Below are positions 1 through 9,021 of a stretch of 40,537 nucleotides of DNA, one piece after another. Position 1 is the first letter of the stretch. Every line of letters starts with the position of its first letter. A program made the translations under genes and the position numbers. This stretch comes from Methanobrevibacter filiformis (lineage in GTDB: Archaea; Methanobacteriota; Methanobacteria; Methanobacteriales; Methanobacteriaceae), in the NCBI RefSeq assembly GCF_001639265.1, contig NZ_LWMT01000265.1:1-40537 (forward strand). The letters run 5' to 3'. Below the pieces are notes generated by a model. The model saw only the letters and a list, made by a program, of their open reading frames with translations. It was not told the origin of the DNA and ran no database searches.

Positions 1-1
1 A

Positions 2-151
2 CTATGGAGAACTATGAAAAATATACTACATAGAAACCCCATTCCAGATATTGAATACCTAAAAAAGGAAGTGGTTAAATTATACTACGAATTAGTTGAT
101 GAAATATCTTTTGTCGAAAATTGGATAGATGAATATATTGTCAAAAAATAG
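2..151 (+). CDS. Hypothetical protein, possibly 5'-truncated by window edge
   Basis: This frame is open from the window edge to a TAG stop at 149-151. An ATG at 14 with GGAG four bases upstream would give a self-contained protein of 45 residues; otherwise this is the C-terminal end of a larger gene starting outside the window. The visible peptide is rich in Lys, Glu and aromatic residues and ends with a predicted helix (EYLKKEVVKLYYELVDEISF). I recognise no family. It lies upstream of, and on the same strand as, the zinc-ribbon gene, separated by about 200 AT-rich bases containing a TATA-like box, so the two are probably separate transcripts. Confidence 0.4.
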   Translation, partial: LWRTMKNILHRNPIPDIEYLKKEVVKLYYELVDEISFVENWIDEYIVKK

Positions 152-236
152 GTATCATACTATATATTAATTGTTTATTCAATGATTTATCCATAATATG
201 GTTTTTAAATAGATATATTGGATAATATATCTAATC

Positions 237-244
237 TTTATATA
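237..244 (+). promoter_or_regulatory. Candidate archaeal TATA box for the zinc-ribbon gene
   Basis: TTTATATA matches the archaeal box A consensus. It lies about 115-120 bases before the TTG start at 361, so transcription would begin near 265-270 and leave a leader of roughly 90 bases. Position and consensus only. Confidence 0.35.
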
Positions 245-360
245 GTATTACAACTAATATAATAAATACTATTCTTTAATGAGCTAATCATTTAATGGTA
301 TTTGTTTTATTACTTAAATTTCTTGATAATAATTTGAGCTGCTGAAAACTGGTGATATAA

Positions 361-717
361 TTGAATGTATGTAATAACTGTGGTACGGAGTTACATGGGG
401 AAGATGTTCTTAATGGATGTCCTAAATGTGGCAGTAAATATTTTAAATTTGTAAATAAAGAATCAATAACTAAAACAAAAACAAAGAGTACAATTACTAA
501 TAAAATTAATAATAAGGTTAATAAGAGAGAATTAGATGAATTCATTAATGAAAGTTCTATTGAAAGTGTGAAAGTAGAGGATAGGGGAGTTTATCAATTA
601 AACATAAAACACATGTTAGATGGCGAACCTGAAGTATTTTCAGATAGTGAAGGTAATTATGCAATAAATATTAATGCTCTCCTTAAAAAAGGTAGAAAAG
701 ACATTAGTGAGAAATAG
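361..717 (+). CDS. Zn-ribbon protein, OapC-like (DUF2072)
   Basis: A 118-residue archaeal protein with an N-terminal zinc ribbon, Cys4-x2-Cys7 and Cys20-x2-Cys23, a Lys/Thr/Asn-rich linker (about 33-58) and a conserved-looking C-terminal domain (about 66-112). The layout fits the DUF2072/OapC family (COG3364), found across euryarchaea and of unknown exact role; the name comes from association with the OLE RNA-binding protein OapB. The start is TTG at 361, supported by GGTGAT at 351-356; no in-frame ATG precedes the first cysteine pair. It is monocistronic and converges with rqcH across a short T-rich spacer. Family assignment is by motif layout only. Confidence 0.7.
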   Translation: MNVCNNCGTELHGEDVLNGCPKCGSKYFKFVNKESITKTKTKSTITNKINNKVNKRELDEFINESSIESVKVEDRGVYQLNIKHMLDGEPEVFSDSEGNYAININALLKKGRKDISEK

Positions 718-780
718 CTAAATCTATGCAAATTTAAATTAATTTTAATAATTTTTATTTATTAATTTTTTAATATCCTT

Positions 781-822
781 ACTTTATTTACTTTATTTAC
801 TTTATTTACTTTATTTACTTTC
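781..822. repeat. 9-bp tandem repeat between convergent genes
   Basis: The unit ACTTTATTT is repeated about 4.7 times without interruption. It sits in the 119-base spacer between the 3' ends of the zinc-ribbon gene (+) and rqcH (-). Read on the plus strand it supplies T-rich tracts, so it may contribute to transcription termination, and its copy number may vary between strains. Confidence 0.9.
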
Positions 823-836
823 TTGTGCATGATCTT

Positions 837-2933
837 TTATTTATTTATTCTTTTTTTATATGTTGGTTCCTTAACTATTTCACATTTTCCAGATGGTAGA
901 ACTCTTACAACATCATCAAGTGTAAGTATATTATCTTTATTTATTTTATGTAAAATTTCTTTAGCTATTTTTTCTTTTTTATCATAACCAGGTTTTATAA
1001 TTACATATTCTTCACAATGTTTTTTTATTGCATCAATTGGTCCTGCCATTATTCTCGGTCCTTCGTAATCTACAATTCCAATAGCTATTTTTAAATTTGA
1101 TCCTCTGATGTAATTTCTTTTTCCTCTAATTATGAATGCACCTTTTGCTACAAACTCTCCACTTTCTGGTGTTTTTGAAACTTGGTCTGGATGAACCCAA
1201 TATACATCTTGTGTTCCGTAACCTTTTGACCAAGCAGTTGAAAATGATGCTGCAAAGACACAAGATTCTTTAAGAGTATTCTCATCTATTTCATCACCTT
1301 GAGTTTTAATAGCTATTGATGGTGCGCCATGTATATCTGCATGCAAATAAATGTCATTATTATCTAAATATTTCCGAACTATGGTTTCATTTGTGTTTGC
1401 ATCTCGTCCACCAATAACTAAATGGTCATCTGAACTTAAAAACCATCTAAGTTTTTCAAACCATTTTAGTTCTTTTTTAATTCTTTTTTGTGGAACCATA
1501 ATTTTTTTCATAGCTATTTCTTTTTTAGCTTCCATTTCTGCTAGCTGTTTTTTTGTGTTTTCAATAGCTATTTTCGCACCTTTGATTTTTCTTTTAGCTT
1601 TTTTAGCTTTTTCATAAAATAATTCAGCATTTTCTGGAATAGATTTTTTACTATCAATAGCTATTTTAATATCTTCAATATCCAACACCACATTTCCAAG
1701 TTTATCTACAGATTCTACAATTTTAGCATCACCTATAGAATCTTTTCTAGCTTTTTTAAATATTCTACCTATTTCTATCCATGAATATTCTTTTAAACGA
1801 GCATTATGTATAACATTTAATATATTTTCGACTTGGGAGTAATTAGTATATAATAATTCACCTTTCTTTTTAGAAACCTCAATTGTTTTTCCAAATCCAT
1901 CTAATGTGTCTGTCTGGAGTTTCAATCGTTTACTATATTTTTTTACTTTTTTATTCCATGTTGTTTCTTGTTCTGATGTAATAACTTTTTTAACTTTTTC
2001 TGAGAAAAATTCATCAGCTGCGTGATTGAAATTATCAAAATATTCCTTTTTATATTCAGTGTAAAGTTTTAAATCAATAGGTAATACATCTTTTTCAGCT
2101 ATTTTATCCTTATCTTCATTATTTTTTTCATTGTCTTCATTATCTTCTTCATTTTCATTATTTTTTTCATCATTTTCAAATTTTTTATCTTCAACAAGTT
2201 TTTTATCTTCTAATATAATATTAGGTTTAAATTCATGTTTTTTTAATGGTTCAAATGTATTGATTAGTGATTCATATACAATAACTATTTCATCATCAGT
2301 TAATTGTGAGCTTGGTGTTTTTTTATCAATATTTGTTTTTAAAATAATTTCTTCAGAATAAACACTTCCAAATCCATTTTTTGCAAGTGTTCTAACTAAA
2401 TCCTCCTCTGAATTTTTTAAAAGCTCTTTTAATTCTTCTTTTTCAACTTCAAGAGGATTTATTCCTTTTTTTGGAGGATATTTATATTCTTTTTTAGAAC
2501 TTATGTCTCTGTCACTCCAATGTTTTCTTTTTAATGGAGAGATTATGTTTTTATCCTGATCCAGAAGTATAATATTTCCTTTTGAGAATAGTTCAATGAT
2601 TAATGTATATGTTTCTGCCTTTTGCATTGTTATTTCTATGATTCTATCAAAATGATGTTGTTTAATGGATACAACATTAGCTCCTTTTAGTTTCTTTCTA
2701 AGAAGCATAGGAAATGATGGTGGAATTGTTGGATTGTCAAGAGGATACTGTGTTGTGTGTGTTCTAATTCCTGCCTGGAAAACTACATCAACTCTTCCAG
2801 TTCCAGCTACATGGAATCTCATAATAACAGTGTCTTTAGTTGGTTGGAATGATTTATCCACTCTTGCTCCTTTTAAAAGTTCATTTAATTCATAACATAC
2901 TGTAAATATATCTACATTGGACATAGTTTTCAT
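837..2933 (-). CDS. rqcH: Ribosome quality control protein RqcH (NEMF/Rqc2, NFACT family)
   Basis: A 698-residue archaeal NFACT protein. Relatives bind 60S/50S subunits carrying stalled peptidyl-tRNA and recruit Ala-tRNA to tail the nascent chain. NFACT-N spans about 1-200 with a conserved FDRII segment at 95-99. A strongly acidic Glu/Asn/Asp/Lys stretch (about 245-281) is followed by a long coiled-coil region (about 300-470). NFACT-R holds HADIHGAPS at 531-539, typical of the family. The ATG at 2933 follows an AGGTG ribosome site. It was long annotated as fibronectin-binding protein; an RNA role fits its closeness to translation genes. Five ATAGCTAT palindromes lie inside it. The acidic insert is unusual low-complexity sequence but remains in frame. 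Confidence 0.93.
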   Translation of the reverse strand: MKTMSNVDIFTVCYELNELLKGARVDKSFQPTKDTVIMRFHVAGTGRVDVVFQAGIRTHTTQYPLDNPTIPPSFPMLLRKKLKGANVVSIKQHHFDRIIEITMQKAETYTLIIELFSKGNIILLDQDKNIISPLKRKHWSDRDISSKKEYKYPPKKGINPLEVEKEELKELLKNSEEDLVRTLAKNGFGSVYSEEIILKTNIDKKTPSSQLTDDEIVIVYESLINTFEPLKKHEFKPNIILEDKKLVEDKKFENDEKNNENEEDNEDNEKNNEDKDKIAEKDVLPIDLKLYTEYKKEYFDNFNHAADEFFSEKVKKVITSEQETTWNKKVKKYSKRLKLQTDTLDGFGKTIEVSKKKGELLYTNYSQVENILNVIHNARLKEYSWIEIGRIFKKARKDSIGDAKIVESVDKLGNVVLDIEDIKIAIDSKKSIPENAELFYEKAKKAKRKIKGAKIAIENTKKQLAEMEAKKEIAMKKIMVPQKRIKKELKWFEKLRWFLSSDDHLVIGGRDANTNETIVRKYLDNNDIYLHADIHGAPSIAIKTQGDEIDENTLKESCVFAASFSTAWSKGYGTQDVYWVHPDQVSKTPESGEFVAKGAFIIRGKRNYIRGSNLKIAIGIVDYEGPRIMAGPIDAIKKHCEEYVIIKPGYDKKEKIAKEILHKINKDNILTLDDVVRVLPSGKCEIVKEPTYKKRINK

Positions 2934-3289
2934 TAAAACACCTGTTATTTAAAATAATTAATAATTTATGGGATAATAATAAATTAATAAAGTAGTAATT
3001 GTAATAATACATTAATAAAAATAATTTAATTTATATATTATAGTTTTTAAATTACATATATACATAACATTTTTTATTAATTTAAAATGTTGATTTAGAA
3101 AAAATAGCGAGAAATCTTCGATTTTTCTGAGCTTAAAAATCAAAGATTTTTAAACTAAAAAATTTTTTCAAAATCCTTTTAACATTAAAGTTGATTATAA
3201 TTGATTTTGATGAGATTTTGCAAAATTTTTTTATTTTGCGAAATCAATGTCTAAATCATGGATTTATTAGTTAATTATGGAGAATATTT
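2934..3289. other. Divergent intergenic region with two hairpins
   Basis: This 356-base spacer separates the divergent starts of rqcH (-) and the small membrane protein gene (+), so it should hold both promoters. The first 170 bases are plain AT-rich sequence. Then come two inverted repeats: an imperfect stem around 3111-3155 (AAATCTTCGATTTTT facing AAAAATCAAAGATTT) and a clean 13-bp stem at 3214-3226/3233-3245 with one mismatch and a six-T loop. Placed ahead of genes rather than behind them, they are not obvious terminators. The first resembles the hairpin of the dispersed repeat near 9.45 kb. Confidence 0.6.
3214..3245. repeat. 13-bp inverted repeat (hairpin)
   Basis: GATTTTGCAAAAT at 3214-3226 faces ATTTTGCGAAATC at 3233-3245 across a six-base T loop; twelve of thirteen positions pair. 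It lies 45 bases before the ATG at 3290, where a transcript leader or operator could be. No known riboswitch class is recognised. Confidence 0.75.
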
Positions 3290-3580
3290 ATGGAGACAGG
3301 TCTTAAAGTATGTTTAATACATGTTGTAGCAGCTATTTTAGCCTCTATTGCCTCTGCAGCTCTTTCATTAGGGTGGCTTAGCTTTTTTGGAGAAAATATG
3401 GTTTTTGCTTCTTTAATAGGATTAGTTGTTTTATATGTTGTTGGGCAGTTGTGTGAAAGGATATTTGGAAAAGAAGAAGTCGGTGGATTTAGAAGATGGT
3501 TAAGTGATGGTATAATTCCATTTGGACTTGTATGGTTTGTTGTTTGGACTCTTCTCTTTAATTATTTAGGACCTTTTTAA
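3290..3580 (+). CDS. Small three-helix membrane protein, possibly EMC6-like
   Basis: A 96-residue, strongly hydrophobic protein with three likely membrane segments (about 5-27, 36-56 and 72-93) separated by a short charged loop (CERIFGKEEVGGFRRW, about 60-75). ATG at 3290 follows GGAGA. The size, three-helix layout and polar loop before the last helix resemble archaeal EMC6 homologues and the Methanobacteria-specific family formerly called DUF5379; I recall similar proteins annotated as EMC6-like, but this is from memory. If right, it would partner the EMC3-like DUF106 protein at 31.3 kb in membrane protein insertion. No enzymatic motif is visible. It is flanked by rqcH (divergent) and the DUF2070 gene (convergent). 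Confidence 0.55.
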   Translation: METGLKVCLIHVVAAILASIASAALSLGWLSFFGENMVFASLIGLVVLYVVGQLCERIFGKEEVGGFRRWLSDGIIPFGLVWFVVWTLLFNYLGPF

Positions 3581-3727
3581 TAACATATCACTAACAATTT
3601 ATGTATGATGGCATGAAAAATCTTGATTACTTTTTCTTTATTTTTCAATTTTTTCATGTTTACTTTTTCTCTACCTCTTTAATTCATTATATATAATAGC
3701 TATTTTCTCTTTAGGATTTAGTTAATC

Positions 3728-5578
3728 CTATAAATAGAATATCCAAATAAATACTAGTATAATAGCTAATATAAATATTAATGGTGCTGTTATTTTACTT
3801 ACTGCAACAATAGAACTTATTGTTGAGACAAGTTCAATTGAGTTATTTGGACCGAATGTGTTTATATTTCTTATTCTTTTTACAATTGCTCCTGCTTCGA
3901 CTGGTTCTAAATCGTCTATAGCTTTTTTTACAGTATCTTTTGTATATTCTATTATTTTATCTTGTTCACTAAGACCTATTGGATTATATCCATTTGAGAG
4001 GGTGTTTACTGAATGTGTATCTGTTGTCATGACTTCTACTTCATTTAAATCTAAATCTTCTATTTCTTTTATTATTTTTTCTCTAAATCCTCTTTTCATA
4101 TTATTTGAGTCAAATAGGATATAACCAGTTCTTTGATTTTGAACTTCGATAACCATAACTTTAACTCCAGTATCTCCAACACCATTATGTTTATTTAATG
4201 TTTTCATTAAGTTGCTATGGCACCCTACTTTAATTCCAGAATTTTGTTCTTCTTTTTTAATCTTATTTATTGCATCTAACATTTGAAAGACTTCGGGATT
4301 TCCTGGAAGTACTCTTCCGCTTTCTTCATCAAAGGAATTATGACAATCTACAATAATACTATTTTTAACATTATATTTTGCTTTACTTTCAAGCATCATT
4401 GATAAACCAATTCCAAATTCAATATCGTCACTACCGTGGGGTGCAAATGTACTTAATAAAATCATACTGTCGTTAAAGAATTGAACTCCTATTTTTGCTT
4501 TCTTTTCACTGTATCTTATGAATTTACTTGCATTTTCACTGTATTCAATTTCTTCAATTCCTTCTTTTACAGTAGATTCTATTTTATCGATTTCTTTTGA
4601 TGAAACAGGATTAAAATCATGGGTGGATGGACCATGGGCAACCATTGTAAAGTTATTAAATCTTTCAGGTAAAATTGATGGCATATTTGCCCCACCAATT
4701 ACTCCAAGTGGTCCAGGATGGACGCATGGGCTTATAAATAATGTTTTTATTTCATCAGCATTGTTTTTTGTATTTGTGTTTTTTTCTTTATCTTTAACTT
4801 TAAAACTAATAATTCCAACTAAAGTATCAATAGGTTCACCGATTTCTTCAAATAATTTTTCAACAGAGTTTGATCCATCGTTAATATGGGCTATAAAAAG
4901 ACTTAATAGTTCTAAAAGTCCAATTCCTAAATTTTTCTTCAATGGGGATTCTATTACCTTAATAAATGAGAAAATGGCTAAACCAAAAATTATATTAGCT
5001 ATTATGACCTTTAATAAAAGTGAAATAATTCCAAATTGAGGTATTTTTCCTGCATAGCCTAAAACTGTAATAACAATAAGCATGCATATGGTTAAAATTG
5101 GTTGAAAACATGCAACAATTCCTGATTTGAAAAAGCCAATACTTGAAGTACTCCATAAAACAAGTATTATGAATGCATAGATTAAAACAGATCCAAAAAT
5201 AATAGAGTTTATTATGAGGTCTATTTTAAATATTGCACTTATTATTGCTCCAATAATCATTATTATAGCTAATATTATCATTGAAAGCAGTGAAAGAAAC
5301 ATTGAATGTTTATTTTTAAGATTTATTCCTTTCATTGAACTAACCCATTGTTGAACAATTGCTCCACTCATTATTGAGCTTATGCCTAAAAGTCCAAACC
5401 CAAATGTTCCACCATATATTATTTTTTCTAAAAAACTGATTTTTGAAGTAGGATCTATAAGAAACACAATTGTTCCAGCAATAAAACTGATAAATATCAT
5501 ACTGAATGTTGATATTTTTGTATTAGGTAAAGTTTTTAGGTATTTTGACAATCCTGCCACACTACTCATACTTGACAT
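3728..5578 (-). CDS. DUF2070 family membrane protein
   Basis: A 616-residue protein of an archaeal family of unknown function. The N-terminal third carries about seven membrane segments (about 25-210), the middle and C-terminal part forms a soluble domain (about 245-580), and one last membrane helix ends the chain (597-616). The soluble domain holds His/Asp/Asn-rich motifs at invariant-looking positions: SPCVHPGP (283-290), HGPSTHDFNP (315-324), APHGSDD (379-385), DCHNS (411-415) and TDTHSVN (519-525). These suggest a metal-dependent hydrolase or transferase site, but that is inference. ATG at 5578 has GAGG eight bases upstream. It stands alone and converges with the EMC6-like gene. Confidence 0.85.
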   Translation of the reverse strand: MSSMSSVAGLSKYLKTLPNTKISTFSMIFISFIAGTIVFLIDPTSKISFLEKIIYGGTFGFGLLGISSIMSGAIVQQWVSSMKGINLKNKHSMFLSLLSMIILAIIMIIGAIISAIFKIDLIINSIIFGSVLIYAFIILVLWSTSSIGFFKSGIVACFQPILTICMLIVITVLGYAGKIPQFGIISLLLKVIIANIIFGLAIFSFIKVIESPLKKNLGIGLLELLSLFIAHINDGSNSVEKLFEEIGEPIDTLVGIISFKVKDKEKNTNTKNNADEIKTLFISPCVHPGPLGVIGGANMPSILPERFNNFTMVAHGPSTHDFNPVSSKEIDKIESTVKEGIEEIEYSENASKFIRYSEKKAKIGVQFFNDSMILLSTFAPHGSDDIEFGIGLSMMLESKAKYNVKNSIIVDCHNSFDEESGRVLPGNPEVFQMLDAINKIKKEEQNSGIKVGCHSNLMKTLNKHNGVGDTGVKVMVIEVQNQRTGYILFDSNNMKRGFREKIIKEIEDLDLNEVEVMTTDTHSVNTLSNGYNPIGLSEQDKIIEYTKDTVKKAIDDLEPVEAGAIVKRIRNINTFGPNNSIELVSTISSIVAVSKITAPLIFILAIILVFIWIFYL

Positions 5579-6018
5579 TAATTAACCTCATATATGGCTT
5601 AAATAAAAATATGGTTTCACGATTTTAAAAATAAATATTTCATTTTACAATAGAAACAGTTAATATATTTTAAAAACTAACATACTATATAATACATTAT
5701 ATTTTATTATATATTATTATATCTTACTTAATTATCTAAAATTTTCATTTATCTAAAATTTTCATCTAAACTTAGTTTGGAAATTTATAATAATAAAGTT
5801 TATAGGAAATAATAACTTTATCTAATTTATTTAACTAATTTTGATACTTAATTAATATTTAATAATGAATTTTAATAATAATTTCATTGATTTATGGGAT
5901 TATGATATAATTGTAATATACAAATAGTGTAAATCTATATTTATAATATTCAAGTGTGTATTTCATAATATTAATCCATATTACTTATTTAATTATTAGT
6001 TATTTAGAAGTGGTTACT
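5579..6018. other. Divergent intergenic region
   Basis: These 440 bases lie between the divergent starts of the DUF2070 gene (-) and the fumarate hydratase gene (+). The sequence is extremely AT-rich. I see the 17-bp tandem duplication at 5732-5765 and TATA-like strings, but no ORF, RNA gene or clear operator. Confidence 0.5.
5732..5765. repeat. 17-bp tandem duplication
   Basis: TTATCTAAAATTTTCAT occurs twice head to tail (5732-5748 and 5749-5765), perfectly conserved, in the spacer between the DUF2070 and fumarate hydratase genes. It could be a doubled regulator site or slippage; nothing in the sequence decides. Confidence 0.85.
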
Positions 6019-6594
6019 ATGGGTCGTGAAAATATTAAATATTTAAAAACTCCGCTTGATCATTTAAATGTGATAAATGATTTAAGAGCAGGAGATGTTG
6101 TTTTCATATCTGGAAAAATATTCACAGCAAGAGATCAAGCTCATAAACGTATTATTGAAGAAGGATCTCCTTTTGATTTAAAGGGTTCAGCTATTTTTCA
6201 TGCAGGTCCCATAATAAAGAAAAAAAATTTTATTAACACAGGAACTAATGATAAATTAGATTTTCAAAGTCAATTTAAAGTAGTAGCTATTGGTCCAACA
6301 ACAAGTATGCGTATGAATCCTTACGAAACTAAAGTTATTGATAATGGAGCTAAAATAATCATTGGTAAAGGTGGTATGGATAATAATGTTGCAGAAGCGT
6401 TGAAACGAAATAATGCTGTTTATGCTGTGGCTGTTGGAGGATGTGCTGCACTTTATGTTGATTCTATAAAAAAGATTAATAATGTTTATTGGCTAGATTT
6501 GGGTATTCCTGAAGCTATTTGGGATTTAACCGTTGAAAATTTCGGTCCTTTGATAATAGCTATGGATTCTAAAGGTAATAGTCTTTTTAAATAG
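6019..6594 (+). CDS. Fumarate hydratase class I, beta subunit
   Basis: A 191-residue protein matching the C-terminal (beta) half of class I iron-sulfur fumarases, which interconvert malate and fumarate; in methanogens this step lies on the incomplete reductive TCA route to 2-oxoglutarate. Typical segments are [12 protein letters not shown], the [12 protein letters not shown] run and GKGGM, followed by a GGCAALY segment. The catalytic [4Fe-4S] cysteines sit in the alpha subunit, which is not in this window, as is usual for the split archaeal enzyme. The frame extends upstream to 5956, but the ATG at 6019 aligns with the family start and follows a GTGG ribosome site. Related tartrate dehydratase beta subunits cannot be fully excluded by sequence reading alone. 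Confidence 0.88.
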   Translation: MGRENIKYLKTPLDHLNVINDLRAGDVVFISGKIFTARDQAHKRIIEEGSPFDLKGSAIFHAGPIIKKKNFINTGTNDKLDFQSQFKVVAIGPTTSMRMNPYETKVIDNGAKIIIGKGGMDNNVAEALKRNNAVYAVAVGGCAALYVDSIKKINNVYWLDLGIPEAIWDLTVENFGPLIIAMDSKGNSLFK

Positions 6595-7055
6595 CTATTT
6601 CATTATTTAAGCGAATTTAACTATTTTTCTTACTTGTTTTTTATTATACAGTGATTTCATCTTGAATTTATTTTTAATGTAGTTAAATATTTCAAAACTT
6701 AGTGTTCTTTTAATAATTTTATAGATTAATATTAATAAAATTATAAAGATTTATATATGATAGGATATTAAAAGAATTATTGAATTTAAAATTATCTATA
6801 ATTATCTAAAATACAAATTTATAAACTTCTATTAATTTAAACTTAAAATTCATAACTAATTAAACTAATTAATATTTAAATTAATAATTAAACTAAGTAA
6901 TAACTTTTTAATACTTAAATAATTAGTTTACTAAAATAATATAGTTTAGATAGTTTATATAATATAATTTATTATATTCATTTGTTTGATGATTTTTTCA
7001 TTGACGGATTGGCTCGTTGGATTATTTAATGTAAATAAAACATTTTGGTGATAGT
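6595..7055. other. AT-rich intergenic region
   Basis: This 461-base spacer contains a T-rich tract after the fumarase gene (about 6618-6650), which may terminate transcription, then repetitive TTAATTAA-like sequence and a TATA box at 6954-6961 for the next gene. An ATAGCTAT palindrome overlaps the fumarase stop codon at 6591. No ORF or RNA gene is seen. Confidence 0.45.
6954..6961 (+). promoter_or_regulatory. Candidate TATA box for the gene at 7056
   Basis: TTTATATA, a full match to archaeal box A, about 95 bases before the ATG at 7056. Consensus and placement only. Confidence 0.35.
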
Positions 7056-7370
7056 ATGGCTGGAGATATTAATGAATTAGCAGAAAAGAAATTTAAATCA
7101 AGAATAAGAAAACTAAAAAAAGTATTAAAAAGTGAGGAAGAAAAAGAGAAATTTTTTGATCAGCTTGGAGCTTCAGTAGAAATATATTTGCCTTCAAAAA
7201 AGCCTGAAGAAGAAGGAGATAGTGTTATATTTTATACTACTATTGAAGGTAAAATTATTGATGCAGAATACTCTTATAATCAAGGGGAAGAAGTTACATC
7301 TATTCCTGTATCTGATAAAGATCTTGATGTAATAAGGGATGTTTTTGGAAATGGATTTAAATTAGAATAA
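7056..7370 (+). CDS. Conserved hypothetical protein, 104 aa
   Basis: I do not recognise this family. The 104-residue protein has a basic, helical N-terminal third (AEKKFKSRIRKLKKVLKSEE, about 9-28) and an acidic beta-rich remainder (FYTTIEGKIIDAEYSY, about 62-77) ending in a short helix. It has no cysteines, no signal peptide and no membrane segment, so it is probably a small soluble cytoplasmic protein. ATG at 7056 follows GGTGAT. It has its own TATA box candidate and a T-rich run behind it, so it is probably monocistronic. Codon use is like its neighbours, which suggests a native gene. Confidence 0.7.
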   Translation: MAGDINELAEKKFKSRIRKLKKVLKSEEEKEKFFDQLGASVEIYLPSKKPEEEGDSVIFYTTIEGKIIDAEYSYNQGEEVTSIPVSDKDLDVIRDVFGNGFKLE

Positions 7371-7404
7371 TTTTCATTATATGGCTTCATTTTTGATTAT
7401 TCAT

Positions 7405-7515
7405 ACATTTTTCTTAATTATTTTAAAACTTTTTATTATTGTAATTTATTTATAAATATTTTTTTAATTTTTTATAAATATTTTTTATTTAATTTTGTTC
7501 AATTTTTATTAGTTG
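7405..7515 (+). terminator. T-rich termination region
   Basis: Several runs of five to seven T residues cluster within 110 bases after the stop codon at 7370. Archaeal termination commonly uses such plus-strand T tracts without a needed hairpin. Located between two same-strand genes. Confidence 0.5.
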
Positions 7516-7610
7516 TTTTTATATTTTCATGGTTCGTTGTATATTTGTGTTTTTATTGTTAATTTATCATATGTATGTTATAATTTTGTATTATGCTAAA
7601 AGTGGATATT

Positions 7611-8786
7611 ATGCTTATTAAAAATTCTCAAGATGAAGTAAAAAAACGCGAATCATCATTTAAAATAATTAAATCAATTTTAAATGAGAAGGGGCGTCGA
7701 GATTTGTATGATTTAACTGGTCTGTCTGGAGGATTTATAGCTAGTGAAAATGATTTAAATCTTTTAGAGACTTATGTTGGTCCAGCTATTTTTGAAGAGG
7801 AACTTGAAACACTTGGAAAAGAGCATCTTGGAGGTGAAAAAGTATTGGCAGTTAATCGAACAAGTTCGGGGATTCTTGCAACTATTTTATCACTTGTTTG
7901 TGAAAATAGCTATATTATTCATTATCTTCCAGAGTTTCCAGCTCATCCTTCAATTACAAGGAGTGCTAAGTTAATAGGGGCAAACTACATCGAATTTGAT
8001 AATTTAGATGATTTTCATATTCCTGAAAACACTTCTTTAATTATTATAACTGGTTCAACAATGGATCATAAAGTTATAGATGAAGATATTTTTAAAGAAG
8101 TAATTAATCGGGCTAAAATGAGAAAAATTCCAGTTTTTGTAGATGATGCTTCTGGAGCACGCCTTAGAACTATATTGTTTAACCAAAAGAAAGCTATCGA
8201 TCTTGGAGCAGATTTAGTAGTTACAAGTACAGATAAATTAATGTTCGGACCTCGTGGAGGATTAATGGCAGGTAAAAAAGAATTAATAAACAAAATAAAA
8301 TCTAAAGCTCATCAATTTGGGCTGGAAGCACAACCTCCATCAATACTAGCAATGGTAAATGGGCTCAAATCATTTAATGGTGAAAACATTAAAAATTCCA
8401 TAGAAAAGAAACAGGAATTAATTAATTTGCTAAACAATAAATCATCAGGAACCTTAGGGAATGTCTTTGAAGAAACACCTACAGGAGTAATGATATCTGA
8501 AGAATCCTTAAAAAATGAGTTGAAATCTCATAGGCTCTTGGATAACATATCTTCAAAGGATTGCTGCTTTTTATTAGCTATGAATTTACTTAAAAATGAA
8601 GGAATCATTACAATACCTGCAGTTTCAATGCCTGGAGCATCTCCAACTATACGTTTTGATTTATCTTCCCACGATTGTGAAAAATTAAAGATGGAAACAC
8701 TTGCAGATAAAATATTCAATTCATTTAATAGCTTTTTAGAAATAGTGAATGATTATGATAAATCTGAGGAACTTCTATTTTCATAA
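7611..8786 (+). CDS. SelA-like pyridoxal phosphate protein (MJ0158 / UPF0425 family)
   Basis: A 391-residue fold-type I PLP protein of the archaeal MJ0158 family, related to bacterial selenocysteine synthase SelA. The M. jannaschii protein lacks SelA activity as far as I recall, and the true reaction is uncertain. Visible features are TGLSGGFIASENDL (36-49), VNRTSSGILA (81-90, the phosphate-binding region), FVDDASG (176-182) and STDKLMFGPRGG (206-217), where Lys209 should bind PLP. An upstream in-frame ATG exists at 7593, but 7611 has GTGG seven bases ahead and I prefer it. No selenoprotein or SECIS element is visible nearby. It is flanked by T-rich spacers and probably transcribed alone. Confidence 0.85.
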   Translation: MLIKNSQDEVKKRESSFKIIKSILNEKGRRDLYDLTGLSGGFIASENDLNLLETYVGPAIFEEELETLGKEHLGGEKVLAVNRTSSGILATILSLVCENSYIIHYLPEFPAHPSITRSAKLIGANYIEFDNLDDFHIPENTSLIIITGSTMDHKVIDEDIFKEVINRAKMRKIPVFVDDASGARLRTILFNQKKAIDLGADLVVTSTDKLMFGPRGGLMAGKKELINKIKSKAHQFGLEAQPPSILAMVNGLKSFNGENIKNSIEKKQELINLLNNKSSGTLGNVFEETPTGVMISEESLKNELKSHRLLDNISSKDCCFLLAMNLLKNEGIITIPAVSMPGASPTIRFDLSSHDCEKLKMETLADKIFNSFNSFLEIVNDYDKSEELLFS

Positions 8787-8855
8787 CCTTTAATTATAAA
8801 TTTAATAAGGTATTGATTAACTACTAGTTGCAATAATATTAATACTAATTAAATT

Positions 8856-8872
8856 ATATAATATTGCTGATA
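8856..8872 (+). repeat. 17-bp direct repeat, copy 1
   Basis: ATATAATATTGCTGATA; an identical copy lies at 9346-9362. The pair brackets the PRC-barrel gene, and the second copy overlaps its stop codon. Confidence 0.75.
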
Positions 8873-9021
8873 GTATATTGCTACAACTTTGAATAAAACA
8901 ATAATATTACTGCAGCTTAAACAATATATTTTACATTAAATAATTTAGTATATAACTCAATTTGGATAAATTATACTTATTTTATTTTTAAACACAAGGA
9001 ATTTACTAATGGATTGGGAAA

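Noticed and set aside
4518-5039. 173-codon plus-strand frame inside the DUF2070 gene
   Set aside because: It is antisense to a well-supported family member, and its sequence lacks any recognisable domain or start signal.
5956-6018. N-terminal extension of the fumarase beta subunit
   Set aside because: The added residues are hydrophobic and unlike the family, and the internal ATG at 6019 has a ribosome site; the upstream frame is chance.
7593-8786. Selenocysteine synthase SelA
   Set aside because: The protein belongs to the SelA-like MJ0158 group, which differs from bacterial SelA, and no selenocysteine machinery or in-frame UGA genes are visible nearby.
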